Assembly (NCBI RefSeq): GCF_040939455.1
Contig: NC_134112.1
Location: 65,923,001 to 65,987,000, forward strand
Source of the DNA: Microcebus murinus
Lineage: Eukaryota > Chordata > Mammalia > Primates > Cheirogaleidae
Direction of reading: 5' to 3'
Length of the DNA: 64,000 nt
Shown here in pieces: positions 34,229 through 45,999 of the stretch. How positions within the stretch are numbered: the stretch's first letter is position 1; every line of letters starts with the position of its first letter. The notes beneath the pieces were generated by a model that saw only the letters and a program-made list of their open reading frames with translations, did no database searches and was not told where the DNA came from. The position numbers and the translations under genes were made by a program.

Positions 34229-34850
34229 CTTCTGCAAACTAGTTCAACCTCTGTGGAAAGCAATATGGAGATACCTTAAAGTGACACAAGTGAATCTACC
34301 ATTTGATCCAGCAATCCCATTACTGGGCATCTACCCAAATGATCCAATGACACTCTACAAAAAAGATACCTGCACTCGAATGTTTATAGCAGCACAATTC
34401 ATAGTTGCAAGGCTGTGGAAACAGCCCAGGTGCCCATCAATCCAAGAATGGATTAATAAAATGTGGTATAGGTATATCATGGAGTACTATTCAGCTCTAA
34501 GAAACAACGGTGATATAACACATCTTATATTTTCCTGGTTAGAGCTGGAACCCATACTACTAAGTGAAGTATCCCAAGAATGGAAAAACAAGCACCAGAT
34601 ATACTCACCAGCAAACTGGTGTTAACTGAGTAGCACCTAAGTGGACACATAGGTACTACAGTAATAGGGTATAGGGCAGGGGGGAGGGGGCAGAGGGATA
34701 TATACATACATAATGAGTGAGATGCGCACCATCTGGGGGATGGTCATGCTGGAAACTCAGACCTGTAGGGGGAGGGGGGAAAGGGCATTTATTGAAACCT
34801 TAAAATCTGTACCCCCATAATATGCTGAAATAAAAAAAAAGAAAAAAAAT
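34229..34850 (+). mobile_element. Lemur-type L1 3' end, plus strand
   Basis: Starts in ORF2 at CTGCAAACTAGTTCAACCTC; a 114-codon frame (34281-34625) gives the intact ORF2 C-terminus with VNLPFDPAIPLLGIYPNDP and MFIAAQFIVARLWKQPRC, stop at 34623-34625. A 3' UTR follows (GTACCCCCATAATATGCTGA) and an interrupted A tail. It is closely similar to the minus-strand copy at 11187-11874 over the whole overlap. The A-rich insertion site blurs the target duplication (AAAAAAATAA on both sides). Confidence 0.93.
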
Positions 34851-34889
34851 AATTGCAGCCCTTGGTAATTGAGACTGAGAGTACTTAGC

Positions 34890-35040
34890 CTCTTGGGAAC
34901 CTTCATTATTTGTAAATGACAATAATCATTGAGTCCTATGTATCCTCAAGGTTACTGTAAGGATCAAACGAGATGATTTAAAAATGTTCTGCAAACTGTA
35001 AAAGAGCCATATTTACAAACTAAAGTATGTTTATGTTGAC
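34890..35040 (+). mobile_element. MIR SINE fragment
   Basis: TTCATTATTTGTAAATGACAATAATC and GGTTACTGTAAGGATCAAACG follow the MIR core and 3' part in sense orientation. Confidence 0.6.
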
Positions 35041-36609
35041 ATGATTATTATTAATTTCAAAAACCCTAGATAATTGACTAACAATTTGTGGCAGGAAAGA
35101 GGCATGCAGAAAACTATGAAAGGCATGAGAAACACAAAATTACATTTGTCACTTGAATTCTGAAGAGAGCCAGTGAACACGACCACCCTTGAATCATACT
35201 AGTCATTTTCTGTCCTCAACTATGTGCATTAGTCCTTGCCACCTTAATTCATTCAGATTCAAACCTAAGCTGCACTTTCTTGTACCTTCTCCCTTTGTCT
35301 TTCTCCAAGGTGGAGTGTGCAGAAGAGGTGGCTGAGATAGTCATGATATGTAAGCAATAAAACCCAGGTGGCAGCCAGGATCCTCCTGCCACTCAAAGCC
35401 AGGGCGATTTAGCCTCAGCCCTTCAAACACTCACCAATTCCCTATCGCATACAAATCCAGAGCACACCTCAGCACACTTGCAGATTCTCTCAGAGAATCC
35501 ATGTTCACAGGCTCCATTGGCTTCTGGACCCTGTTAAGTGGAAATGGTGTTTCTATTTCCACTATAACACTTCAAATAAGAAAGTTTTCCACTAAATATA
35601 TACATGCATATGTCATGAGTTTAGTAGCTCTTAACTGGAAAATTGGATGTCAATAAGAGTAATTACATTACAGATCCTAAAGCCTTCATCATCTATGCTC
35701 CACCTCATACTTCCTCCTTGTTCTACAGTTCTGAAAGCTCCAAAAACCTCTTTTGTTAGGCAGAACAATTCAATTTCCCCCTTAAAAGTCTTGACACTCA
35801 CCTATGTCCAGGACCTTGGATCTTTCTTCTACTATAAACACTGATCGAGAAATTTTTCTAATAAAGATAATTCCCTCCTAAGAGAATTCTGATACCAGCT
35901 ATTAAAATAATAATTATTTTAAAATTTCAATTGTCATTATAAGATGTTAAGGCAATTCAGAGTTAGAAATCATATGGTAACATTCCCTAGAAATATATTC
36001 AAGACTAGCTTTAAGCCAAATGAAAGAATTTCAAGTTCTTTGCCCTTTTATTAACCAAGTACTGACCCTTTCATTTTTCCAGATGTATTTCTCGTCCCTT
36101 CTTCTCTATGTGCATTTCTTAACTCTCATTATTTTTCTCAGAAATTTTAAAGCAAGACTTACAAGTCTCAGGTAAGGAAGGCTAACAATTATCTAAGATA
36201 CCCCACCTATATTTTTTAAGGAAAACTGTATAGAATTGGCTGCAGAGTGTTTGGTACATATTGGCCAAGGTACCATTGGATCTGGTATATGATTATACCA
36301 CAGGATCTGAGTATATGATTGTATGAGCAATTTTCCTCTTTATAGTTGTAAAAAAACAATACAATGAATCTCAAGCAGCAATTTATTAGAATCACATATA
36401 AGCCAATTCACTCAGTGATCACATAAAAATATATGGTCAGAAAAAGGGTCACTGATGTGCATACTTTCTATTAATATACTGAGATAACTGGAGTCATATG
36501 TCCCATGACTAAAAAATCAAATTAAAAAATAATACCTAAGGAAAAATCTCACATTTTCCCCTAGATACTAGCAGCCAAAGATAGGTTGGTTGAATTCAAG
36601 GTGAATTAA
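35041..36609. other. Gene-free unique stretch
   Basis: No recognised repeat or coding region. A GC-richer patch at 35300-35530 has no identifiable structure. Confidence 0.5.
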
Positions 36610-37560
36610 ATTGGTATTTATTTATAGGGAAAAATATGTTTTCATATTTAAGATTATATCATAGAACTGGAATGAATGGTCTATAGTTAGAGGTCTAGCT
36701 TTAGCAGTGAGTTTGGTCTAATGTTGTTCATTATTTTAAATGCACCTGTAATTTCTCAGTGTCAATGAGCTATGTGAAAGTTACATAATCTCTGTTTTCC
36801 AATTAAAGAAACAAAAGTTTGGGGTTTAGTGGTAGAATTTCTCTTGAAGGTGAGATCACACTCAATACCAGGCCAAAGAATCAGAACTTAGAGGTCACTT
36901 CCTAAATTCACCTTTTTTTCTGAAAATTTACAAATCACCATCCAATTTGTTACTATTAATATATTCCATACATAACTTCCATATATTTCTTCACACATAA
37001 ATTAAATTTGCAGACTTTAAAATCTCTTTAAAAATCTAAATATTTGAGTTTTGGATTCTACAAGAGAAGCAAACATCTTAAAATCCAGTGGCAGCTGTAT
37101 TTATAATTAACTTTGTTCTCTTTGTTCCAAAATCAGCCTTCATTCATTAGCAAAAGAGGCGACCCTTGGTGGGTCTTTATCAGCTGTAGTCTCATCCCAG
37201 TAGAAATGGGTCTTTTTCCTCTGGCTCTATCATCAATTTTTTACCCTTACTTTATGTCATAGCCCACCTCCCTTTACATGCAATAACTATCCTTTGTCTG
37301 CTTGAGGCTCAGACTTACACTCTGTCCTGCACCTGCTCTGCCCTGCCAATCTGGGCCATTACATCACCCCTGCTCACTGGCCAACTGGCTTCCAGGTGGG
37401 CGTAGCCAGTGGGAGACGCTGAGGTTGGCAGCCCCACAGCAGCAGCTGCATCTTCTCTGTGATCACACAATGAGTCAGACAGCTTCTCCCTCCCTCCATG
37501 GTTTGCATCTTCTAGACAGCCCTTACCTTGGGTATAGCCCCAAGTAAATTGTCCTAGTTT
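36610..37560 (+). mobile_element. Old LTR-like element, copy B of a related pair
   Basis: Aligns with copy A at 23820-24720: 36665-36790 against 23875-24000 (GGTCTATAG/GGTCTATGG, AAATGCACC), 36895-36950 against 24070-24125, and best of all 37079-37212. It diverges after about 37270, where B has a GC-rich block (GCCCTGCCAATCTGGGCCATT) that A lacks or has lost. The 81-codon frame at 37302-37547 sits in this block and shows no recognised domain. Confidence 0.5.
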
Positions 37561-39124
37561 CTAGGCTATGGTATCTCCATGAGTAAATGAGTATCTGAGT
37601 GGATGGCCTTGAGACATGAACAAATTGGAATCTCTCGAAAAATGCTTAAGGTAAATATCATAAGTCATGTTAATAGCATATACCTTTGGAATGGGATGAA
37701 GAGAATGGCTTTACTTCTACGGTCTTCCTCTCCAAAATCTACAACCCTGATCACGACAAATATCACACAAACCAAAATTAGGGGATATTCTACAAAATAC
37801 CTGACCTGTACTTCTTCCAAATGAATGATCAAAGTATTTTCTCTAAATATTTTGATAAATAAGTATCCACCATTTTATTCCTTAAAAACTATGAGACTAT
37901 GTAATGAGGCTTAGTTATAATGAACCTTGGAAGATGTATTGAAGATACTATACTTAATATATTAAAGTCTTATTAATTTAAACTTCACTAATTCACATAT
38001 ATGTTCATATCTATGTAACATAAATAATTCATGTCTATGTGTGTTTTCTGGTAGAACTACTTTGTTTCTGCTTTCAAAAGCAAAATAGAATATCATTTGT
38101 ATTTCAATCCCAACCCAACACAAAAAACATTTTTAAATGAAAATATTTATATATACATATCATTTATTCTATGCTATCATATGTTTTCTCCGAACTTAAT
38201 TCTCCTCCTGATTACAAGTAACAAACTATTCAAAAGACAAACTGCATATATTGCTTCTATATCTTTACATCCCACGTATTTCTTAATTTTTAGAACTTAA
38301 GATGGAGGACGCATTTTTTTAATAATCTAATTTTAGAAGTGACATCCTCCCACTTTTGCCACATGCTGTTGGTCACAGAGATCAACACAGATATGATTGG
38401 GAGGGGCCTATGGGAAGCCAGGGTCACCAGGGCCACCTGTGAGGTCAGCTACCCTAGATCAATGGGCTTTTAATATGGGACCCTTTCTTCCCCTATTTAC
38501 CCCCAGCACCCTGTGTCTATGTGTAGAAGCTGATGTGAATGGATATTTGTTCCATAACTAGAAAGAAAAGGGAAATTCCTTTTGATGGGGCAGGGGCCAG
38601 GGGGAAAGATGAGGAAACTGGAAGTAATGGTTTGGCTTCTTTGGTTGACCTTGAGTCCTGGACTGGGTGTGAAGCAACATAATTGAAGGGGCACAGGCTA
38701 AAAACCACCACCTCCCATAGTTTCACACAGTGGAAGGATCGATCCATTTGCAAGAAAAACTTTGTACAGTTTTGAGTGAAGGTGAAGCCTAGAAGCTGAA
38801 AGGATTCCTAGAGTCTTTGTGAAAATTGTACAAAAGGAGAGGTCATTAAGGTCTGGATGACAAAGCATAGCAAAGTTTGACAAAGAACTGACTCTCACCT
38901 GTAGAACTAGGACCTCTCTAGTCCTCATGCTTCTGAGATCAGAACACTTGGCATTTTGTGTGAGTCTCCCTTTGGGGACTCCCAGAAATCATTCCCAGAG
39001 TAATCCTCAGCTAGATCCCTGCTTGGGCAGGAGAGGAAGAGATAAGTCATTGTAACAAGGACATAAAAGTAAATGTGAATTGATTTTATAGACTCAGGTA
39101 GATGAGGTCAGGCTCCCAGTCTCT
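37561..39124. other. Gene-free stretch
   Basis: Mostly unique. A segment at about 38330-38460 (AGAAGTGACATCCTCCCACTT, then GGAGGGGCCTATGGGAAGCC) recalls an ancient interspersed repeat I cannot name with certainty. No gene seen. Confidence 0.4.
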
Positions 39125-39450
39125 ATTTTAGGATTCCAATTTCTGTCTTGGGATACTCACTTTCTAAAATTCCAGACCATATGTTACAGTTGACTCTCAA
39201 ATATGTATCTTTAGTCTCATTCTGTCTTCTAAATAGCATATTCCAAAGTCTACTGGACATTTGTGCCTACTTCCCAGTGGCACCTCAGACACATGACAAG
39301 AATCAACATTTGTTCTTCTTCCCAACATTTCTGTTTCTATTAGAGATAATACCATCACTCTCCTGGTTAATTTTAAACTCTAAACCTATTACTACTCCAT
39401 TTCTACCCAAATTCCCTTGGATCAGTCAGGATGATTCTGGCTGTTAGGAA
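39125..39450 (+). mobile_element. L2 LINE fragment
   Basis: TACTGGACATTTGTGCCTACTTCCC, CAGTGGCACCTCAGAC, and the CT-rich run to 39420 follow the L2 coding region in sense orientation (CTACTGGACATCTCCACTTGG in intact copies). The 99-codon frame across it is not a functional ORF. Confidence 0.6.
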
Positions 39451-40054
39451 TAGAAACTATGTCTCACCCTTAGACCTGTGTTTAAGTCAACTGTGACTTA
39501 AACCATAAGGAAATGATTATCTCATGTAACTGCAAATGCAGAGGCCATATGAAACAGGGGAGAAAAGAAGAGGAGAATCTGATCAACAGTCCAGTGATGT
39601 CAACAATGGCTCGTGCTCTTTCAACCTCTGTGCTTTCCTATTTCATCCTAAATCTAGTTCTCTTCGTGATCACATGATGCTTAAAGTGACAATTAGGACA
39701 ACAACATTCCTTATTCCAGCAGGAGGAAGAAACCACATTCCCATTGGGTTATAAATACTTCCCTTCAATCTGAGCCAGTTTTGTTTGCAATACTGCATGT
39801 GGATTCTAAAGAGTTTTCAGATGAAAGCTACGCACTCTCTTTTACTCAAACTAACAAGACTTCATCCCAGGAGGAGAATCATATTCCCCCAAGGTATGTG
39901 GGAGACATCTGGATACCAAAGCACAGTAGTGTTTCTATCAGGAAGAAGGTGCGAATGGTTGCAGAGTCGACCAGAGTGATCAACAAAATGACAGAAATCA
40001 TAGTGAGATTGCTCTCACATTTTCTCCCTACAATGCAAATCTGACAACATCCCT
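39451..40054. other. Probable ancient repeat remnant, family unknown
   Basis: TGACTTAAACCATAAGGAAATG and ATTATCTCATGTAACTGCAAATGCAG recall a widespread old repeat of the 'cttaaacaataaggga / ctcacataactg' type. Boundaries and name are uncertain. The 87-codon frame at 39781-40044 has no recognised motif. Confidence 0.35.
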
Positions 40055-40250
40055 ATGACTCTTTGTTGTCTATAAGCAACAGTTAAAATGCTTTTAACTG
40101 AATTCATATGTCCTTTTTATCTGGTCTTAACACAGCCTTAAAGCATGAATGTATCTTACACTCCAGGCAAACCAGGCCACTCACCATTCTCCTATAATGC
40201 CCTGCTCTATCTTGTGTCCTTGACATTGCGGGTCTCAATTTTGTGACCAT
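40055..40250 (+). mobile_element. L2 LINE fragment
   Basis: CTTTGTTGTCTATAAGCAACAG, then CTCCAGGCAAACCAGGCCACTC, match the L2 region before its 3' end in sense orientation. The 3' part of the same or a neighbouring copy follows at 40505. Confidence 0.55.
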
Positions 40251-40314
40251 TAATATTTACACCTGGAATTTTCACCAACCCCCTTTCAATGAACTTTCAC
40301 TTATAATTCTAGGA

Positions 40315-40495
40315 CAGCGGCTTTCAAAAGTAGTTAGATAGTATAATCTGGAGAGATTTTATAAAAATTACCTATGGCTGGGATCCATACAGCTTTTGAC
40401 TTAATTGATCCAGGAAAGGACACAGACATTGGTTTTTGTTTTGTTGTTTTTTTTTTATTTAAATATTTCTAGGTGATTCTGACATTCAGCCAGGA
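40315..40495. mobile_element. MER1-group hAT MITE remnant
   Basis: CAGCGGCTTTCAAAAGTAG at the left and AGGTGATTCTGACATTCAGCCAGG at the right recall a common 180-190 bp hAT-Charlie type MITE. A T-rich expansion at 40437-40460 interrupts it. It sits between L2 pieces. Confidence 0.5.
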
Positions 40496-40504
40496 TGGAG
40501 GGCT

Positions 40505-40735
40505 ACCTTTCCAGAACAATGACTCATTCTCTCACACTCACGGTTGGAGGTAAATCTCTTCTGCTCTTAAACTTCTGTAGCATTCTCATTTCTCTCTTGC
40601 TGGCTTTTACTTTAGTTAATGAGTGCCTGACACAACAATGTTCCCAGATTGTACACTCTTTTTGGACAAGGTCCCTGCCATATTACCTACCACAGACCCT
40701 AACATATAATAGGTAATAATAATAATTCACGAAAG
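40505..40735 (+). mobile_element. L2 LINE 3'-end fragment
   Basis: CAGATTGTACACTCTTTTTGG, ACAAGGTCCCTGCCATATTAC and AACATATAATAGGTAATAAT follow the L2 3' end (GACTGTAAGCTCCTTGAGGGCAGGG in intact copies), sense orientation. Confidence 0.5.
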
Positions 40736-41014
40736 CACAAATACAAAAACATACAACTATTTAGAGTAAAATAATCCTTTTCAAAAATAGAATAAAGACA
40801 TATGCTTTGTATCAAGCAGTAGTTTTGTTAGACTGTCAACAATTCCAAATCATTTATCACCACCTTTGGGACCTCATCAAAGAATGCCAATGAGGAGAGG
40901 GAGCTTTGCTATGACATAAACAAATTAAGCCTCACTAAACTGTTGTCACATTTGATAGAATCCGTGGGTCCAAAAGGACTTTTAACTTCAAACCATAAGA
41001 ACAGATTCTCATCA

Positions 41015-41064
<50 letters not shown>

Positions 41065-41124
41065 ATCTATACTTAAATTTTTTAAAAAAATACAAAGATT
41101 CCTTAAAGAAACACAAAATATTAA
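40736..41124. other. Gene-free stretch with TA microsatellite
   Basis: Nothing recognised other than the (TA)n tract at 41015-41062. Confidence 0.6.
41015..41062. repeat. (TA)n microsatellite, about 24 uninterrupted units
   Basis: Forty-eight bases of perfect TA. Pure tracts of this length are usually polymorphic in length and can extrude cruciforms. No functional context is visible. Confidence 0.97.
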
Positions 41125-41298
41125 ATGTGTATTCTGTGCTTAGTTTCATGCTAAGCTCTTTTCAAACATTATCTCATTTGGTTCTCAAAGCAATCCTGGG
41201 TGACCTGAGAGGCCAAAATAAATACCCCTTTATTAACTAAGATGAACCCTAAGGTTAAGGAAATGAAAGTTACCCATGGGCCAAGGGTTCAGGTAACT
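41125..41298 (-). mobile_element. MIR SINE, reverse orientation
   Basis: GTGCTTAGTTTCATGCTAAGCTC, then ATTATCTCATTTGGTTCTCAAAGC, and AAGGTTAAGGAAATGAAAGTTACCC follow MIR in reverse orientation. Confidence 0.75.
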
Positions 41299-41299
41299 T

Positions 41300-41850
41300 G
41301 GCTGGCATGGTAACTACCTAAATTCCTATGACTACAAGAAAAAACACACCATTGCTAAACTCCCTAACCTTAAGAGCTATCAGGCAAATTGTCAGACTGT
41401 TCCTAACTCTGATTTACAACTCAGACCACTACAACTCTGACTGGACCAAGGAACAGCATAACAAACACTCTTTCATGATAAACAACTGTAGACCTCAAGC
41501 CAGTTTCAGCCAGCTTATGGAGCCTACACACATAGTTCACCTTTTGACATAGAGCCAAATTCCACCACACTAAAACCCCACTCCAAAGTGAACATGGGAA
41601 GTATGTTACATAAATGTTTATCCATTGCACATGCACTTGGCCCCCCTCATAAATACATACAGCTTTTCCCCCAAACCTGCCAAATATGTATGAGCATTGT
41701 GTAATACAGACCCTGTGAGGTATAAAACCCAATCTTCCCTTTCCCTCTTTGAAGAGAGAGCACCTTCAGTCCATATCAGAGACTGTGTCTTCCCAGTTTG
41801 CAAACTGATATCGCCAGTAAAGATCCCTTTCTATCTAGTCATCATGTTGG
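41300..41850 (+). mobile_element. Solo LTR of a class I endogenous retrovirus (probable)
   Basis: A CA-rich upstream region (TTACAACTCAGACCACTACA) is followed by a TATA-like GGTATAAAACCC (41719-41730), a CTTTCCCTCTTTGAAGAGAG stretch, and a polyadenylation-like CCAGTAAAGATCC (41814-41826), in the spacing expected of U3-R-U5. No gag, pol or env sequence and no partner LTR were found nearby, so recombination to a solo LTR is likely. MIR fragments lie on both sides. The frames across it are not viral proteins. Confidence 0.6.
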
Positions 41851-42010
41851 TCCTTTGGACAACACCTATGAGGAAGATTCTATTATTGCATAGACTACAA
41901 ATGAGAAAATTGAAAAGATAAGAAACATACATAGGGTCATACAGTTGGGAAATAGCAGAGTTGGGATTCAAACCCAAGTCTGTCTGATTCCGGACCCCAA
42001 TGTCTACCTT
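41851..42010 (-). mobile_element. MIR SINE, reverse orientation
   Basis: CAACACCTATGAGGAAGATTC at the left, then AGGGTCATACAGTTGGGAAATAG, and GGGATTCAAACCCAAGTCTGTC: MIR reverse orientation through the tRNA-derived B-box region. It begins where the LTR ends, so the LTR may have been inserted next to or into it. Confidence 0.85.
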
Positions 42011-44829
42011 TTCAATCAGAGAATGTTGCTGAATATTCTGAATTTTTCACATGAAACACAAGCTCTTCTGAAACAATTTATTAATCATTTTTTTTCCAAA
42101 ATGACTTACAATAATAAACCAAATTAGTTATCTCTGGCACAACTGATTTCTTAAAGCAAAGACTTAACACCTAATAAGTTTTGAATCCAGAAAAATGATG
42201 CTAGAATTCTATCTCCATAATAGAGTCCCTTCCTTCTCTCAAAACATAATTATGACAGTACAGTGACAGAGCCTGTGAGAATGGTTGAAGGATGAGGCAT
42301 TCAAGAATCTTCTATCAAAAGAATAATACATAGAAAAGAGCTGACAGGTAGGAACTATCTATCACATTTAATATTGGTAATTCCATTTAGGATTAGTTTG
42401 TACTGGTAAAGTTTTCAAGATTTCAAACTAGGGAAAGCTTATTGAACTTTCATTTAATATATATTCCAAATAAAAATAAGTCAGGTTCAGGTGATAGCTC
42501 CATGCCACCAAAGAACAAAAATCTTTTTTTTACATAAAAACCTTGTTATATGAGATTCATGAACTCCTTTCTCTTTGTAACTGCCAGCATATTTAGATAA
42601 TTGATCATGTGTGCTGCCCTTGGGTTCCTACTGACTGTCAATTAAGTTTCTTCTTAATGCCGCTGCATGGAAATGGCTACAAGCAAAGACAGATGACACT
42701 GCTGCTTTAGGGTGATAGGATTTGAAAAACATCATGACAAATGCTTCTGGCAACTCACAGCAGAATATTCAGATGTAAATTCCACTTTACATCAACAGTG
42801 TAATATTTATCTTTGACAGCCCTGATTGCCTACCATGGAGGTCCTTTTTAGAGATTAGGTTGAATAAAATGCTGGCTTTTAAATTAAAATACTCATAATC
42901 AGGAATGGCAATAGTTACTTGATCACTTCATTGAAGTTTTTTTTTTCTTTTTTTAGAATAGTAAACTTATTTGAAAGAAGTAGAATGATGGTGAAAGATA
43001 TGCTTGTGTACTTGAATTTAAGGATACCTGAAAGTTGTAGCCACTTCATTATTTTACCGAGATGCTGCCTTATTAATGGAATGTATCAGTCATGACTCTC
43101 TGTTTCAACCAACTGAATCCCCAAGTGAACCAGCTAAAGTGGACAATGGGAAATCTATGGGCTTATATAATCCATCTGCTGAACAGACAGAGGGGGACCT
43201 GACCTCTGCAGCTGAAACCAAGGACTCAAACCCCTTTTTCTGAATACTTGACCTCTTTAATTTTCCCATCAGCTTCTTTCCCTCATATCATATCTGTGTT
43301 TATCTGGGCTCACACTCCTAGAGCTTATGACTAGCAAAAAAAAACAACAAAAAAAACCAAAAAAAGGCTTTCTTTTCACATCTTGAATTTGAAAAGTTCT
43401 TATACAGGAATTGGATTGCTCCAGCTTAGATCACCTGCCCGTCACTTAGACCAGTCACAAGAACAAGGACTGAAAAATTAGGATAGACACCTCCCACCAC
43501 CAGGTCAGTGCCACTATCATAGTAGGGAAGTAGTTCTGTTGTTAGAAGAAGGAGAGGTCTGGATAGACAAAAACAAGACATATTCCACTGAACAAAGATG
43601 ATGTGGTTAATATTAAAAAATCTTACCATTTTCCCATATTATTGCTTATGATAATAGTGAACAGATCATTAATGTATAATAGTAATAGGTGTTTTTTTTT
43701 TCTTTTTTAGTAACCGTGTTGAATTGGGTTGAGTGATTCACAAGTTCACTCTTGCTACCTTAACTGAGGGATACTACTTTTAGTTAAGCTACAAATATAT
43801 AGGATCTTCAGTTTTCCCTTTTTAAAGACAATGTATCCAAGATTATTGTTGGCCTAATGAGAATTACTTTCCAACCAACAAGGGAAAACTGCAATCTTAA
43901 CAACTTCATAATGGTTACTTTTCCATCCATGGGGTGCCACATTAAAGTTTTACAGATATTCTTGTACAGATTGCAGGCAGGTTGCATGTGTTAAACTATT
44001 GCTCAGGCAAGTACACATGTTTGAGATAATTATGCAGTTTTCCCTATTTATTTATGAAGTGTCACATTAAAGTTTAAACTAAGATTTATCATTGAGAGTA
44101 GGTATCCCATGCATAGCAAACAGCAGTCGCCTCTTCTGTCTGGTTGTTGAGTGTTAAAGTCAGCTTTCAAAACCAGCTATTGAGTATTTAAAGAGAAATT
44201 TAATGAAATTAAACATCACAGAATTTGAAATGAATATAACACACCCCAGCTAAGCGTCAGCTTGAGGAGTGATACTGAATAGTTAACAGAAGAATTGCAT
44301 AAATTATTCATGGTAAAATGTAGTGTCTGCTTTCTCTATATTTCTACATTCTAGCATTTCTAATGCTGATTCTTCTAATACAAACTTTCTGGGTGGCTGG
44401 CTTCTGTAATAATTCTTGCATCCACTGACATATCAGCTTGTGAAATTATGTGAAAATGAAGAGTAAAAAAACAATTCAAAATTGCACTCGTTAAGATGCC
44501 AAAATATTCTATTTCATCCTTCACTAAATATTCCAAATCACCTGTTTTTCTTGGTCAAAACAAGTAAAATGTGCAAAACTAAACTTGGCTCATTAGAAAA
44601 TCAAGCCGGAAAAAAAGAGGAGGTATCTGGAGTTGGGTGGGGCTCCAAGGAAGAGATGTGAGTCTTGCTAGCTCTCTCCAGCGGGAGGTAGGTGCTGGAA
44701 CAGCAGGTAACCATCAGCTCGAGAAGGAAGGGAACACAAAAGTACTGTACTCAGGTTTGGCGCAGGAAGATGCTATCCAAGTGTGAGTCTGAACTTACAG
44801 CTGCAACCTGCTTCCCAGGCTCCAGACTT
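42011..44829. other. Long unique stretch, candidate conserved non-coding blocks
   Basis: No gene. Two unique blocks stand out by texture: 42570-42860 (ACTGTCAATTAAGTTTCTTC, CATCAACAGTGTAATATTTATC) and 43900-44480 (TGATACTGAATAGTTAACAG, GCATAAATTATTCATGG). They lack transposon features and could be enhancer-like elements, which only a cross-species alignment could show. An A-rich tract interrupted by C lies at 43338-43366, and a decayed old repeat may cover 43060-43320. Confidence 0.35.
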
Positions 44830-45420
44830 ATTTATTCAACTGCTTGTTTCTTTCAACAAGTACGCACTGAGTACCTGCAATGTGCCAAGAGGATTCAGCG
44901 ATGAGGAAAACAGATGCACAGGATGCTGAGAGTCTAGCAGGGGCAACACAGATAAATCAAATAGTCAAACAGAAGAAGTGCTCTGAAGGAAAACAAAACA
45001 AAACAAAAGGGGATATGGGAGGAGCACTGAACAAAAGCACCTGGGGCAGGGTGGTCAGACAGGAAGCCTTCCCTGACGAAGTGACTTAAGCTGAGCACCA
45101 AAGCAAAAGTGAGAGAGACAAGAAAGATTGCTCCTGCAAGAGGAGGGAAGGAACAGAGCACATTGAAGGAGTTCAGACGCCCCAGTGTGACATTCCTTAG
45201 GAAGGCATTGCTTAGGAAGAACAGTGTTAAATAAGGATGTAGACAGAATTTCCAGGGTGGACCACACTGATGCTGTAGGATTTTTAAATCTTTGTTCTGG
45301 GAGCAATAGGAAACTGTTCAAGCCTTTTAACAAGGAGGTGGGAAGTGGGAGAGTGAGGGGGGATGGTGACACAATTAGATATGTATTTTTTAAAAGTGGC
45401 TTTGGTTGCCTCCTAACTCA
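44830..45420 (-). mobile_element. L2 LINE, reverse orientation
   Basis: Begins at the reversed 3' end (CAACAAGTACGCACTGAGTACC), then AGAGTCTAGCAGGGGCAACACAG, AGGAAGCCTTCCCTGACGAAG, and AACTGTTCAAGCCTTTTAACAAGG. Several frames of 69-105 codons on both strands lie inside it; none is a gene. Confidence 0.8.
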
Positions 45421-45589
45421 TTTTCATTTATTAGCAGATGCCCTATATGTCCTGTTGCCCAACTCGGAAGGTGAAAATCAACTCCCTGCTGTGTCTCATA
45501 CCAACACCCAAATGGATTCCTAGTCCTATGGTCTTAGAGTTTGCCTCGCAGAAAGTTGGAGTAAGTTAACTGTTCTTCCTCTGTATAGT

Positions 45590-45990
45590 GTCTTGCTTTG
45601 TTCGTGACCTCGTTACTTCTTGCCTGGATTATAAAAATGCCTCCAAACTGGCTTCCCTACCTTTAGTTCACTCTCTCTCTGACTGCCCTTGATAGTTCTT
45701 TAACATAAATCTAATCAAGTTTCTCTCCTGTTTAAAATTCTTCATTGAGTCTCGTTCCCACTGTGTTCAGCAAAGTTCAAATTCCTTATCATGGCACACA
45801 CATCTCCCGGGGTAATCCTGCTTATGTTACTCTGCTGACATATGGCAGCTCCTTGAACACCCCATGCTATTCCATCCCCCAAAATACTTGCTTTTCTGTT
45901 CTCTCCGTTTTAAAGGCGCTGCCTGCCCAAGAACCTGCCAACACACACCCTCACTTGGTTACCTCCCATGCAATCCTCAACAAATCCTTG
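45590..45990 (+). mobile_element. L2 LINE, sense orientation
   Basis: CTCCAAACTGGCTTCCCTACC, TCTAATCAAGTTTCTCTCCTG, then TTCCTTATCATGGCACACAC and ACTTGCTTTTCTGTTCTCTCC follow the L2 region upstream of its 3' end. The 121-codon frame at 45745-46110 overlaps it and is not a gene. Confidence 0.8.
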
Positions 45991-45999
45991 CATTCTTAC

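Noticed and set aside
34281..34625. A 114-codon open frame with clear protein similarity
   Set aside because: It is the C-terminus of L1 ORF2 in a 5'-truncated element, not a cellular gene.
23820..37560. A segmental duplication of 0.9 kb
   Set aside because: Divergence is high and patchy, and one copy ends like an LTR; dispersed members of an old repeat family are more likely.
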